Notes under the pieces: model-generated
The model's input: the letters and a program-made list of their open reading frames with translations, nothing else
Told to the model about the DNA's origin: nothing
Database searches by the model: none
Shown: positions 12,197 through 20,576 of the stretch, piece by piece
How the letters are laid out: each line of letters opens with the position of its first letter
Position numbering within the stretch: the first letter of the stretch is position 1
From: Streptomyces rhizosphaerihabitans
GTDB taxonomy: Bacteria; Actinomycetota; Actinomycetes; Streptomycetales; Streptomycetaceae
DNA: 64,000 nucleotides
Direction: 5' to 3'
Assembly: GCF_025399795.1 (NCBI RefSeq)
Contig: NZ_JAODTZ010000003.1
Coordinates: 248,001 to 312,000 of the forward strand
Program-made: the position numbers and the translations under genes

Positions 12197-13153
12197 ATGA
12201 GCGTTCGCAACCAGTCATCCGAGCCGTCCGAAGCAGTGGGGAACCACCGCGCCGGCTTCGCCTGTTTCGTGGGCCGCCCCAACGCGGGCAAGTCCACCCT
12301 CACGAACGCTCTGGTCGGCCAGAAGGTGGCGATCACCGCGAACCAGCCGCAGACCACACGGCACACCGTGCGGGGCATCGTGCACCGGCCCGACGCGCAG
12401 CTGATCCTCGTCGACACCCCTGGCCTGCACAAACCGCGCACCCTGCTGGGCGAGCGGCTCAACGACATCGTCCGCACCACCTGGGCCGAGGTCGACGTGA
12501 TCGGCTTCTGCCTGCCCGCGAACGAGAAGCTCGGCCCGGGTGACCGTTTCATCGCGAAGGAACTGGCGTCGATCAAGAAGACGCCGAAGATCGCGATCGT
12601 CACGAAGACCGACCTCGTCGACAGCAAGACGCTCGCCGAGCAGCTCATCGCGATCGACCAGCTCGGCCGGGAGCTCGGGTTCGAGTGGGCCGAGATCGTT
12701 CCGGTGTCGGCGGTGGGCGACTCGCAGGTGGGTCTGCTGGCCGATCTGATCGTCCCGCTGCTGCCGGAGGGGCCCGCCCTCTACCCCGAGGGCGACCTGA
12801 CGGACGAGCCGGAGCAGGTCATGATCGCGGAGCTGATCCGCGAGGCCGCCCTGGAGGGCGTCCGCGACGAGCTTCCGCACTCCATCGCCGTCGTGGTCGA
12901 GGAGATGCTGCCGCGCGAGGACCGCCCCGCCGACAAGCCGCTCCTCGACATCCACGCCTTCGTCTACATCGAGCGCCCCAGCCAGAAGGGCATCATCATC
13001 GGCCCCAAGGGCAAGCGCCTGAAGGACGTCGGCATCAAGTCCCGCAAGCAGATCGAGGCGCTGCTCGGCACGCCGGTCTTCCTCGACCTCCATGTGAAGG
13101 TCGCCAAGGACTGGCAGCGCGACCCCCGGCAGCTGCGCAAGCTCGGCTTCTGA
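12197..13153 (+). CDS. era: GTPase Era (318 aa)
   Basis: Essential GTPase that binds 16S rRNA near its 3' end and assists 30S maturation. G1 motif GRPNAGKS at residues 26-33, G2 in NQPQTTRH, G3 DTPGLH, G4 TKTD. The C-terminal KH domain contains IIIGPKGKRLKDVGIKSRKQIE. Start chosen at ATG 12197 (MSVRNQSSEP); an ATG three codons upstream is possible. It is transcribed towards, not with, the ybeY/corC cluster, and ends at a very strong hairpin. Confidence 0.97.
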   Translation: MSVRNQSSEPSEAVGNHRAGFACFVGRPNAGKSTLTNALVGQKVAITANQPQTTRHTVRGIVHRPDAQLILVDTPGLHKPRTLLGERLNDIVRTTWAEVDVIGFCLPANEKLGPGDRFIAKELASIKKTPKIAIVTKTDLVDSKTLAEQLIAIDQLGRELGFEWAEIVPVSAVGDSQVGLLADLIVPLLPEGPALYPEGDLTDEPEQVMIAELIREAALEGVRDELPHSIAVVVEEMLPREDRPADKPLLDIHAFVYIERPSQKGIIIGPKGKRLKDVGIKSRKQIEALLGTPVFLDLHVKVAKDWQRDPRQLRKLGF

Positions 13154-13188
13154 GACACCTCGGCGCCCCTGAGGACATCGAGCGCGTG

Positions 13189-13217
13189 GAAGACGGCCCG
13201 GTCTCCGGGCCGTCTTC
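13189..13217 (+). terminator. Terminator after era
   Basis: Perfect 13-bp stem (GAAGACGGCCCGG with CCGGGCCGTCTTC) with a 3-nt loop, 35 bp after the era stop; followed by TCG rather than a long T-run. Confidence 0.85.
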
Positions 13218-13268
13218 TCGTACAGGGAACGGGAGAGAAGTCGTCCAGGGGCGGCAGGAAGCCTCCTC

Positions 13269-13335
13269 AGCCCGCCGTCACCCTCGGTGTCGGCCCGCGG
13301 TCACCTTGGTTGTCAGCCCGCTGTGACCGTCAGGT
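13269..13335. repeat. 23-bp tandem repeats spilling past the cdd-like stop
   Basis: Three imperfect copies of TCAGCCCGCCGTCACC plus spacer (starting near 13268, 13291 and 13313). The copy at 13313 is the real end of the cdd-like gene (stop codon included); the other two lie beyond it, so they look like a tandem duplication of the gene's 3' end. Confidence 0.6.
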
Positions 13336-13666
13336 GTACGACACCGTCGAGCCCGGCCAGCAGCACCGGCGTCGCGGGCCCGCCGAGATCCCGTACAGCC
13401 GCACGGTCCGCGTCCGCGACGGCCTCCGCCTCGGACACCACGGCCGCCGACTCCAGGGACTTCGCCCCCGACGCCACGGCCATCGCCACGGCCGTCTGCA
13501 GGGCGCTCAGCCGCAGCGACTCCAGCTCCACGGTCCCGGCGACGTAGGTACGCCCCGTCTCGTCGCGTACGGCCGCGCCCTCGGGCACACCGTTGCGGGC
13601 CCGCGCGGAACGGGCCAGGGTGACGATCTTGCGGTCCTCGGGGTCGAGCGCGCTGCTGTCGGTCAT
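13313..13666 (-). CDS. Cytidine deaminase-like protein lacking zinc ligands (117 aa)
   Basis: The fold pattern follows cytidine deaminases: ARNGVPEGAAVRDETGRTYVAGTVELESLRLSALQTAVAMAV aligns with the stretch that normally reads G-A-x-L plus (H/C)AE and catalytic Glu. Here the HAE/CAE position is SALQ, and no PCxxC motif occurs anywhere. With no cysteine or histidine in the zinc positions it cannot be a classical deaminase, so it is probably a structural or binding relative. It is last in the minus-strand run phoH-ybeY-corC-mmcQ, where a cdd-like gene often sits. Confidence 0.7.
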   Translation of the reverse strand: MTDSSALDPEDRKIVTLARSARARNGVPEGAAVRDETGRTYVAGTVELESLRLSALQTAVAMAVASGAKSLESAAVVSEAEAVADADRAAVRDLGGPATPVLLAGLDGVVHLTVTAG

Positions 13667-13697
13667 GACCAGAGCATACGAAGTGCCGGCGCGCGCA

Positions 13698-13740
13698 CCC
13701 GCTGAGGGTCAGGGACGGACCCGCTGAGGGTCAGGGACGG
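13698..13740. repeat. 22-bp direct repeat at the mmcQ stop
   Basis: Two copies of CCCGCTGAGGGTCAGGGACGG in tandem (13698-13719, 13720-13740). The second contains the final codons and stop of the MmcQ/YjbR gene; the first lies beyond the stop. Confidence 0.7.
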
Positions 13741-14090
13741 TCCAGGCGCAACCGCTCGGCGCGCGGCAGACCGGCCACGACGAGATCGTACGAATCCTCG
13801 ATGAGCTCCCGGACCAGGTGGTCCGGGAGCTCGCCGTCGACGGTCACCGTGTTCCAGTGCCGCTTGTTCATGTGGTAGCCCGGGATGATCAGCCCCGGGT
13901 GCTGGTCGCGCAGCCGGATCGCGTCCTGCGGGTCACACTTCAGGTTGACCGTGAGCGGGCGCGCGTCCAGGTTCGTCAGGGCGAAGAGCTTGCCCAGCAC
14001 CTTGAAGACCGAGGTCTCGGGATTGAAGGGGAAGTCCTCGACGGTCGCGTTGAAGGACAGGCAGAACGCGCGCAGTTGCTGTGGAGTCAC
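13731..14090 (-). CDS. MmcQ/YjbR family DNA-binding-fold protein (119 aa)
   Basis: Short CyaY-like/double-wing fold protein of the MmcQ/YjbR family: starts [22 protein letters not shown], then FKVLGKLFALTNL, VNLKCDPQDAIRLRDQHPGLIPGY-type core, and HMNKRHWNTVTVDG. The biochemical role of the family is unknown. GTG start overlaps the stop of the upstream corC-like gene (GTGA), so it is translated as part of the phoH-ybeY-corC operon. Confidence 0.9.
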   Translation of the reverse strand: MTPQQLRAFCLSFNATVEDFPFNPETSVFKVLGKLFALTNLDARPLTVNLKCDPQDAIRLRDQHPGLIIPGYHMNKRHWNTVTVDGELPDHLVRELIEDSYDLVVAGLPRAERLRLDRP

Positions 14091-15391
14091 GCCGGTTTCT
14101 CCTCCTGAGGAGGCCCGGCCTGGCCGACCGGCTCGACGAGGACCGTGACGATCTTGTTCCGGCGGCCGGCCGCGGCCTCCGCGGTCAGCCGCAGCTCGCG
14201 CCCGTCGGGCAGTTCGACCACCGAGGAGGCACCGGCGATGGGGACCCGTCCCAGCGCCTTGGCGAGCAGTCCGCCGACGGTCTCCACGTCCTCGTCGTCG
14301 TAGGCCTCGAAGCCGTACAGCTCGCCGAGGTCGCCGATGTCGAGGCGGGCGGTCACCCGGAAGCTGTCGCCGCCGAGCTCCTGGACGGGCGGCAGTTCGC
14401 GGTCGTACTCGTCGGTGATCTCGCCGACGATCTCCTCGAGGATGTCCTCGATGGTGACGATGCCGGCGGTACCGCCGTACTCGTCGATGACGACGGCGAC
14501 GTGATTGCGCTCCTGCTGCATCTCGCGCAGCAGATCGCCGGCGTTCTTGGTGTCGGGGACGAACGCGGCCGGGCGCATGGCCGTCGACACGAGCTCGGAC
14601 TCGGCGTCCCGGCTGATGTGGGTCTTGCGGGCCAGGTCCTTGAGGTAGACGATCCCGACGATGTCGTCCTCGTTCTCCCCGGTGACGGGTATGCGCGAGA
14701 AGCCCGAGCGCAGGGCCAGGGTGAGGGCCTGCCGGATGGTCTTGTAGCGCTCGATGACGACGAGGTCCGTGCGGGGAACCATGACCTCGCGCACGAGGGT
14801 GTCGCCGAGCTCGAAGACGGAGTGCACCATGCGGCGCTCGTCGTCCTCGATGAGGGACTCCTTCTCGGCGAGGTCGACCAGGGCCCGCAGTTCCGCCTCG
14901 GAGGCGAACGGGCCGCGTCTGAAGCCCTTGCCGGGGGTGAGCGCGTTGCCGATCAGGATCAGCAGCGGCGGGATCGGGCCCATGATCCGGGCCAGCGGCA
15001 GCAGGACGTACGCCGCCGCCGTCGCGGTGTTCAGCGGGTGCTGGCGGCCGATGGTGCGCGGCGAGACGCCGACGGCGACGTACGACACGAGGACCATGAC
15101 TGCGATGGCCACGGCGAGGGCCTGCCAGGTCTTGTCGAACTCCTTCAGGCAGGCGAAGACGACGAGCGCGGCGGCCGCCATCTCGCAGGCCACGCGGACC
15201 AGCAGCGCCACGTTCAGATAGCGCGTCGGGTCCGCGGTGACCTGCGCGAGCTTGGCGCTGCCGCGCCGACCGCTGCGGACCGCCTCCTCGGCGCGGAAGC
15301 TGGAGACGCGCGCGAGGCCGGCCTCCGCGCAGGCGGCGAGCCAGGCGACGACGACCAGGGTGACGGCACCGATGACCAGCTGTGGGCTCAT
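14087..15391 (-). CDS. Hemolysin C/CorC-type CNNM membrane protein (434 aa)
   Basis: N-terminal DUF21/CNNM transmembrane domain (about residues 1-190, four hydrophobic segments), then a pair of CBS domains ([25 protein letters not shown] and [45 protein letters not shown]). A C-terminal CorC_HlyC domain follows ([15 protein letters not shown] and [15 protein letters not shown]). Family members are linked to Mg2+ export/tolerance rather than haemolysis. Both ends overlap neighbours (ATGA with ybeY, GTGA with mmcQ). Confidence 0.93.
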   Translation of the reverse strand: MSPQLVIGAVTLVVVAWLAACAEAGLARVSSFRAEEAVRSGRRGSAKLAQVTADPTRYLNVALLVRVACEMAAAALVVFACLKEFDKTWQALAVAIAVMVLVSYVAVGVSPRTIGRQHPLNTATAAAYVLLPLARIMGPIPPLLILIGNALTPGKGFRRGPFASEAELRALVDLAEKESLIEDDERRMVHSVFELGDTLVREVMVPRTDLVVIERYKTIRQALTLALRSGFSRIPVTGENEDDIVGIVYLKDLARKTHISRDAESELVSTAMRPAAFVPDTKNAGDLLREMQQERNHVAVVIDEYGGTAGIVTIEDILEEIVGEITDEYDRELPPVQELGGDSFRVTARLDIGDLGELYGFEAYDDEDVETVGGLLAKALGRVPIAGASSVVELPDGRELRLTAEAAAGRRNKIVTVLVEPVGQAGPPQEEKPA

Positions 15392-15885
15392 GACACGGTC
15401 GGGGCCGGAGACGGACCCGTGATGCCCTTCTCCGCACGCCAGCCGTCCACGATGGCGGCCTGCAGGCCGAACATCTCGGCCTTCTCGTCGGCTTCCTCGT
15501 GGTCGTAGCCGAGCAGGTGCAGCACGCCGTGGACGGTGAGGAGTTGGAGCTCCTCGTCCATCGTGTGCTGCGTCGGAGCGTCCTTGCCCTGCTGCTCGGC
15601 GACCTCGGGGCAGAGCACGATGTCGCCGAGCAGGCCCTGCGGCGGCTCGTCGTCGTCCTTCGACGGCGGGCGCAGTTCGTCCATCGGGAAGGACATGACG
15701 TCCGTCGGTCCCGGCAGGTCCATCCACTGGATGTGCAACTGCTCCATGGCGTCCGTGTCCACGACGATCACCGAGAGCTCGGAGAGCGGGTGGATGCGCA
15801 TCCGCGCGAGCGCGTAGCGGGCGATGTCGAGGATCGCCTGCTCGTCGACCTCGGTTCCGGACTCGTTGTTGACGTCGATCGACAT
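15388..15885 (-). CDS. ybeY: Endoribonuclease YbeY (165 aa)
   Basis: Metal-dependent RNase needed for 16S rRNA 3'-end maturation and ribosome quality control. The zinc motif [16 protein letters not shown] (H-x3-H-x5-H) is intact near residue 120. [16 protein letters not shown] is the usual actinobacterial N-terminus. It lies 12 bp after phoH and overlaps corC, a classic phoH-ybeY-corC order. Confidence 0.97.
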   Translation of the reverse strand: MSIDVNNESGTEVDEQAILDIARYALARMRIHPLSELSVIVVDTDAMEQLHIQWMDLPGPTDVMSFPMDELRPPSKDDDEPPQGLLGDIVLCPEVAEQQGKDAPTQHTMDEELQLLTVHGVLHLLGYDHEEADEKAEMFGLQAAIVDGWRAEKGITGPSPAPTVS

Positions 15886-15897
15886 GGCGGTGCTGGT

Positions 15898-16956
15898 CTA
15901 CTTCCCTTTGTGGCCCCGGCTCTTGTTCGAGCCGTTCTCGGTGCCGTTCTCGCTGTCGTACTTCTCGTACGCGTCGACGATACGGCCGACCAGCTTGTGC
16001 CGGACGACATCCTGGGACGTGAGCCGCGAGAAGTGGACGTCGTCGAGACCCTCCAGGATGTCCTGGACCTGCCGCAGACCCGACTTCGTACCGCTCGGGA
16101 GGTCGACCTGCGTCACGTCACCGGTGATCACGATCTTCGAGTCGAAGCCGAGCCGGGTGAGGAACATCTTCATCTGCTCGGCGCTCGTGTTCTGAGCCTC
16201 GTCCAGAATGATGAAGGCGTCGTTCAGGGTGCGGCCGCGCATGTACGCCAGCGGCGCGACCTCGATCGTGCCCGCGGCCATCAGGCGCGGGATCGAGTCC
16301 GGGTCGAGCATGTCGTGCAGCGCGTCGTACAGCGGGCGCAGGTACGGGTCGATCTTCTCGTAGAGCGTGCCGGGCAGGAAGCCGAGCCGCTCGCCGGCCT
16401 CGACCGCCGGGCGGGTCAGGATGATCCGGTTGACCTGCTTGTGCTGGAGCGCCTGGACGGCCTTCGCCATGGCGAGGTACGTCTTGCCGGTACCGGCGGG
16501 GCCGATGCCGAACACGATGGTGTGCTTGTCGATGGCGTCGACGTAGCGCTTCTGGTTCAGGGTCTTGGGGCGGATGGTGCGGCCTCGCGAGGACAGGATG
16601 TTCTGCGTGAGCACTTCGGCCGGAGTCTCCTGGCCGTCGCCCTCCCCGTTCTCGCTCGCCCTGAGCATGGCGATCGAGCGTTCCACTGCGTCCTCCGTCA
16701 TGGGCTGCCCCGTGCGGAGCACCAGCATCATCTCGTCGAACAGGCGCTGGACGAGAGCGACTTCACCGGCGTCGCCGACCGCACTGATCTCGTTTCCCCG
16801 GACGTGGATGTCGGCCGCCGGGAAGGCCTTCTCGATCACGCGCAGCAGGGCGTCTCCGGAACCCAGAACAGTCACCATGGGGTGCTTGGCCGGGACGGTG
16901 AAGTGCGCGCGCGCCTGCCCCTGAGCGGGGCCGTGAGCTGTGGGTGTCTGAGTCAT
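15898..16956 (-). CDS. PhoH-like ATPase (352 aa)
   Basis: Cytoplasmic ATPase with an N-terminal PhoH-associated region (VPAKHPMVTVLGSGDALLRVIEKAFPAADIHVRGNEI, KH-like). The PhoH P-loop domain has Walker A GPAGTGKT, Walker B FIILDEAQN, and the conserved TSAEQMKMFLTRLG. Linked to RNA metabolism with YbeY. The ATG at 16956 gives MTQTPTAHG; codons upstream of it are unconserved. Leads a five-gene operon. Confidence 0.95.
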   Translation of the reverse strand: MTQTPTAHGPAQGQARAHFTVPAKHPMVTVLGSGDALLRVIEKAFPAADIHVRGNEISAVGDAGEVALVQRLFDEMMLVLRTGQPMTEDAVERSIAMLRASENGEGDGQETPAEVLTQNILSSRGRTIRPKTLNQKRYVDAIDKHTIVFGIGPAGTGKTYLAMAKAVQALQHKQVNRIILTRPAVEAGERLGFLPGTLYEKIDPYLRPLYDALHDMLDPDSIPRLMAAGTIEVAPLAYMRGRTLNDAFIILDEAQNTSAEQMKMFLTRLGFDSKIVITGDVTQVDLPSGTKSGLRQVQDILEGLDDVHFSRLTSQDVVRHKLVGRIVDAYEKYDSENGTENGSNKSRGHKGK

Positions 16957-17064
16957 GGGCCGGCTCTGTAGGCCTGCGTATCCTCCTCGGTCGGCACGCT
17001 TGCCACACGGGCAGCCTTGCGTTCCCAGCGTACGTCGCGGCACTCACGGAGCCGTAGGGCTTTT

Positions 17065-17092
17065 CTTCAGGTCACGAGGTCGTGACCTGAAG
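17065..17092. terminator. 28-bp perfect palindrome between pfkB-type gene and phoH
   Basis: 13-bp perfect arms (CTTCAGGTCACGA with TCGTGACCTGAAG) around GG, about 110 bp after the PfkB kinase stop and 109 bp before the phoH ATG. No T-run on the minus strand. Most likely the kinase terminator, but the near-zero loop is also compatible with a dimeric regulator site controlling phoH. Confidence 0.6.
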
Positions 17093-17200
17093 ACGCGCCG
17101 GGACGTGCGGACGCGCAGTGGCCTGAGGACGCGTCGACCGCAGGATCGGACGGCCTCACGGTCAGGTACCTCGCCGACAGGCGGCCTTGATCGGGCGGCC

Positions 17201-18304
17201 TCACGCCGAGCGGCCGAAACCGATCGTCGGCACGGCCCGGCGCAGCGGCCAGGGGCGGGTGACCTCCGGGAGCAGGCCCTCCAGGAAGGCGTACCGGCTC
17301 AGGGCCGCCGGGTTCTGGGCGTCGACCGAATGGACCTTGCGCCACCATGCGGCGATCTCCGACCAGCCGGGCGCCGACAGCGATCCGCCGAACTCCTGGA
17401 CGGAGAGCGCGGCGATCAGCCCGGCGAAGGCGAGACGGTCGGCGAGCGGCCAGTCGGCCAGGGTCCCCATGACGAATCCGGCGACGAAGACGTCGCCCGC
17501 GCCGGTGGGATCCAGCGCCTCGACGGCGATCGCCGGGACCTCGGCGCTCTCCCCGGAGCGGCCGTCCACGGCATAGGCGCCGTCGGAGCCGAGGGTGACG
17601 ACCGCCAGCGGTACGTGCTCGGCCAGCGCGTGCGCCGCCGCGCGGGGGCAGTCGGCGCCGGTGTACCGCATGGCCTCCTCGGCGTTCGGCAGGAACGCCT
17701 CGCAGTGCGCCAGATCGGCGAGCCCCGCCAGGTCCCAGCGGCCGGTGTCGTCCCAGCCGACGTCCGCGAAGATCCGGGTGCCCCGGCTCGCGGCCTGCGC
17801 GATCCAGGGCGCGCGGATGCCCGGGGTCAGCGAGGCGACGGCGGCACGCGCCCGCGGCGGGCAGTCGGGGGCGGGCTCCTCGTGCGGCGGCTCGTGCCCG
17901 TGACTGACCATGGTCCGCTCGCCCTCGTACGCCATCGACACGGTGACCGGCGAGTGCCAGCCGGGCACGGTCCGCGACGGCGCCAGATCGATGCCCTCGC
18001 CCTGCTCCAGGGCGTCCCAGCAGTACTCCCCGTAGTGGTCGTCCCCGAAGGCGGCGGCGAGGGAGGTCTTCAGGCCCAGCCGGGCGAGGGCGGTCGCCAT
18101 GTTCGCGACCCCGCCGGGGCTCGAACCCATGCCACGCGCCCAGGACTCGGTGCCGCGAACGGGGGCGGAGTCGAGGCCGGTGAAGATGATGTCCAGGAAG
18201 ACGGTGCCCGTGAGGTAGACGTCCCAGGGCGGGTCCTCGGCGGTGCGAAGCCCGGCGAGCGGGTCGACATGGGCCTGACGGAACGGTCCCTCGCCGTTGA
18301 TCAC
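17201..18304 (-). CDS. PfkB-family carbohydrate kinase (367 aa)
   Basis: Ribokinase-like sugar kinase: N-terminal TGTVFLDIIFTGLD, substrate/dimer motif SSPGGVANMATALARLG, and C-terminal anion-hole/catalytic motif DPTGAGDVFVAGF with the catalytic Asp. Longer than typical (about 310), with an extra C-terminal 60 residues. GTG start at 18304 (MINGEG). The substrate is unknown. No sugar genes adjoin it, and it is flanked by a repeat-rich gap upstream. Confidence 0.88.
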   Translation of the reverse strand: MINGEGPFRQAHVDPLAGLRTAEDPPWDVYLTGTVFLDIIFTGLDSAPVRGTESWARGMGSSPGGVANMATALARLGLKTSLAAAFGDDHYGEYCWDALEQGEGIDLAPSRTVPGWHSPVTVSMAYEGERTMVSHGHEPPHEEPAPDCPPRARAAVASLTPGIRAPWIAQAASRGTRIFADVGWDDTGRWDLAGLADLAHCEAFLPNAEEAMRYTGADCPRAAAHALAEHVPLAVVTLGSDGAYAVDGRSGESAEVPAIAVEALDPTGAGDVFVAGFVMGTLADWPLADRLAFAGLIAALSVQEFGGSLSAPGWSEIAAWWRKVHSVDAQNPAALSRYAFLEGLLPEVTRPWPLRRAVPTIGFGRSA

Positions 18305-19018
18305 GGTGCGCTCCCTGGGGTGGTCCGGTTCTGGCCAGTGTGCACCACACCGGCCGCGCGAGGCCGTGGGTCACGCCGGGGCGGCCGTGGTCCGTGGTGC
18401 GGGTGGGGCACGTCCCTCCCGGCCCGCGCCACCCCGTGCGCGCCCCTCGCCCGCCTCGCGTCCGGGAGCCCGATCCGGTCCCCCACCTGGCCATCCGCGG
18501 CGGGGGAAGCCGTCGCCCCCGCCGCCACGCGCCCACCCCAGGTCCGGGAGCCCGATCGGTCTCCCGCCTGGCCGTTCGCAGCAGGGGAGGCTTTCGCCCC
18601 CACCGCACTCACCCGCCCCACGCCCACCCGGGCAAACGCCGTGCCCACCCCGTGTCCGGAATCCCCCACATGGCCATCCGCGGCACGGGGCGGCTTTCAC
18701 CCCCACCACCGCCGCTCACCCGCCCCGGGCCCACCCCGTGCCCGAGGGGCGATCCTGGTCCCTCCACCTGCCCGAACATCCTCGCCCGCGCGCACGCGGC
18801 ACCGGCACCGGTCGGGCACCCGGCTCCGCCCCGCGCTCGAAAAGCGGGCACTCCTACCCCGGGGTCCCCACCGCAAACGAAGAGTGCCCCAGATCACACC
18901 GCTACGCCTTCTTCGCGGACCCCCCACCTTGATACAAATTGCCCGCGCGTTCCTGTCCGTCGACAGCCGCCCCATCCCCTCTCTTCTTGAGCCGCTCTCG
19001 CCTGCCCTGGGAACGCCC
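18305..19018. repeat. 714-bp intergenic region with degenerate 82-112 bp tandem repeats
   Basis: Very GC-rich, no credible gene in any frame. At least three imperfect copies start with GTCCGGGAGCCCGAT or GTCCGGAATCCC at 18460, 18542 and 18654. Each then runs through a CCTGGCC(A/G)TCCGCGGC-like core and a CCCCCACC tail. The last 150 bp (about 18870-19018) are less GC-rich and should hold the promoter of the MFS gene; a TTGATAC box at 18931 is one candidate -35. Confidence 0.6.
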
Positions 19019-20506
19019 GTGTCCGCCCGCACCCCCACGCCCTGGCCCCTCGTCGCCCTTTTCACGGCCGGGTACCTCGCCGCGTATCTGCTTCCCACCA
19101 CCGTCGGCCGCCTCGACGCGGGACTCCCGCTGTCGGCCACCCAGGCCGGAGCCGTCGGCAGTGTCCTGCTGCTGAGTTCGGCCTCGGCCGGCTTCCTGCT
19201 CGCCTCCCGCGTCGACCGTTTCGGCCCGCGCAGGCTGGCCCGCGCAGGCCTGCTCCTCGCGGCCCTCGGCTACGGCACCGCCGCGCTCTCGACGGCCGTC
19301 CCTCTCGTGGTCGCCGGCGCGATCGTCGGCGGCTTCGGTTCCGGTACGGCCACCGCGGTCGCCGCGACCGGAATCGCCGGCCGACGCGATCCGCACCGGG
19401 TCACCACCCTGGGGCTGCTCGGCGTCTCAGGCCTCGCGGGCGCGCTGTATCTGACGATCCCCCATCTGGGCCCGGCGCACGGTGTCCCGCTCGCCGCGAT
19501 CGCCTGCACCGCGCTGCTCGCACTGTCCCTGACGGGACGCCTCCCCGCGCGCACACCGGCGGCGCACACCCTGCGTACCGCCACCCCGCTCCCGCACCGC
19601 CGTTCCGGCCTGCTCCTCGCCGGGGCGATGCTCTTCTGGTCCCTCGCGCAGAACTCGCTGTGGGGCGTGAGCGGCCGGATCGGTCTGACACAGGCGGGCC
19701 TCACCGAGGTCAAGGTCGGCGCGGTCTTCGCGGTGGCGCTCGGCGCCGGACTGCTCGGGACCATCGGCGCGGGCGCCCTCGGCCCGCGGCTCGGCCGGGC
19801 GCTGCCGATCGGCCTGGGCACGGCGCTGATCGCCGGCTGCATCGCGCTGAGCGCGGCGGCCACCGATCTGACGTCCTTCGCGGCGGGCGAGATCGCCTGG
19901 AACGCGCTGTACCCGGTCGTGCTGTCGTACGTGATCGGCCTCGCCGCGTCCATGGACACGCGCGGCCGGTGGGCGGTCCTCGTCGGTTCCGCCTCCTCGC
20001 TCGGCACGGCGTGCGGCCCGCTCACCGGCAGCCTGCTGTCCGCGCGGGCGGGCTACCCGGCGATGGGAACGGTCCTGGCGGCCGGTCTGCTGCTGGTCGG
20101 CGTCCCGATGACCCTCGTGGCCCTGCGCCCTCGGCGCACCACCCAGATCGTCGAGATCCCCCTCGTGGAGATGCCGGTCATGGAGATACCCACCGTGGAG
20201 ATCCCCGTCATGGAGCTGCCGGTCGTGAAAACGCCGGTCGCGAACGAGCTCATGACACCGACCCCGGCCGTGGACGACCCGTTCGCCGAGATCCCGGCCG
20301 CGGTCGGCCGCTTCGCGCGGATCCCGGTCGTGGAGATCTCCGTGCCGCCGATCCCGGTCGCGGACAACGCCTGCGCGGAAATCGCCGTCGTGGACGTCGT
20401 GGAGTTCCCGCTGGAGGGTGTGCCCGCCCAGCGGGAGGCCTACGGCACGGCAGGTCCCCGGCACACGGCGGCCACCGTGTCCACGCCGGGGCCCGTGACC
20501 GTCTGA
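19019..20506 (+). CDS. MFS transporter with repetitive E-I/M-P tail (495 aa)
   Basis: Twelve-helix MFS protein (LFTAGYLAAYLLPTTVGRLDAGLPLSATQAGAVGSVLLL; loop SRVDRFGPRRLARAG between helices 2 and 3). After the last helix (about residue 370) follows a roughly 120-residue cytoplasmic tail. Its first part (about 377-407) is a run of near-repeats VEIP, VEMP, MEIP, VEIP, MELP, VKTP, with further copies (AEIP, ARIP, VEIS, PPIP) to the end. The tail is unusual for an MFS protein and looks recently expanded. GTG start at 19019. Substrate unknown. Confidence 0.82.
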   Translation: MSARTPTPWPLVALFTAGYLAAYLLPTTVGRLDAGLPLSATQAGAVGSVLLLSSASAGFLLASRVDRFGPRRLARAGLLLAALGYGTAALSTAVPLVVAGAIVGGFGSGTATAVAATGIAGRRDPHRVTTLGLLGVSGLAGALYLTIPHLGPAHGVPLAAIACTALLALSLTGRLPARTPAAHTLRTATPLPHRRSGLLLAGAMLFWSLAQNSLWGVSGRIGLTQAGLTEVKVGAVFAVALGAGLLGTIGAGALGPRLGRALPIGLGTALIAGCIALSAAATDLTSFAAGEIAWNALYPVVLSYVIGLAASMDTRGRWAVLVGSASSLGTACGPLTGSLLSARAGYPAMGTVLAAGLLLVGVPMTLVALRPRRTTQIVEIPLVEMPVMEIPTVEIPVMELPVVKTPVANELMTPTPAVDDPFAEIPAAVGRFARIPVVEISVPPIPVADNACAEIAVVDVVEFPLEGVPAQREAYGTAGPRHTAATVSTPGPVTV

Positions 20507-20518
20507 CGCCCGTCCCCT

Positions 20519-20558
20519 GTCCGCCCTTCCAACCGTCCAACCGTCCAACCGGGCGGAC
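20519..20558. terminator. Bidirectional hairpin with CCAACCGT repeats in the loop
   Basis: 8-bp perfect stem GTCCGCCC/GGGCGGAC between convergent genes; the 24-nt loop is a tandem CCAACCGT repeat (three copies). Confidence 0.65.
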
Positions 20559-20576
20559 GGGCAGGCGCTCGCTCGG

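Noticed and set aside
13313..13666. Annotation as an active cytidine deaminase
   Set aside because: All zinc ligands are missing, so enzyme activity is unsupported.
16955..19018. A long plus-strand open frame that runs into the MFS gene
   Set aside because: Upstream part is the shadow of phoH and the PfkB kinase; only the part from 19019 is coding.
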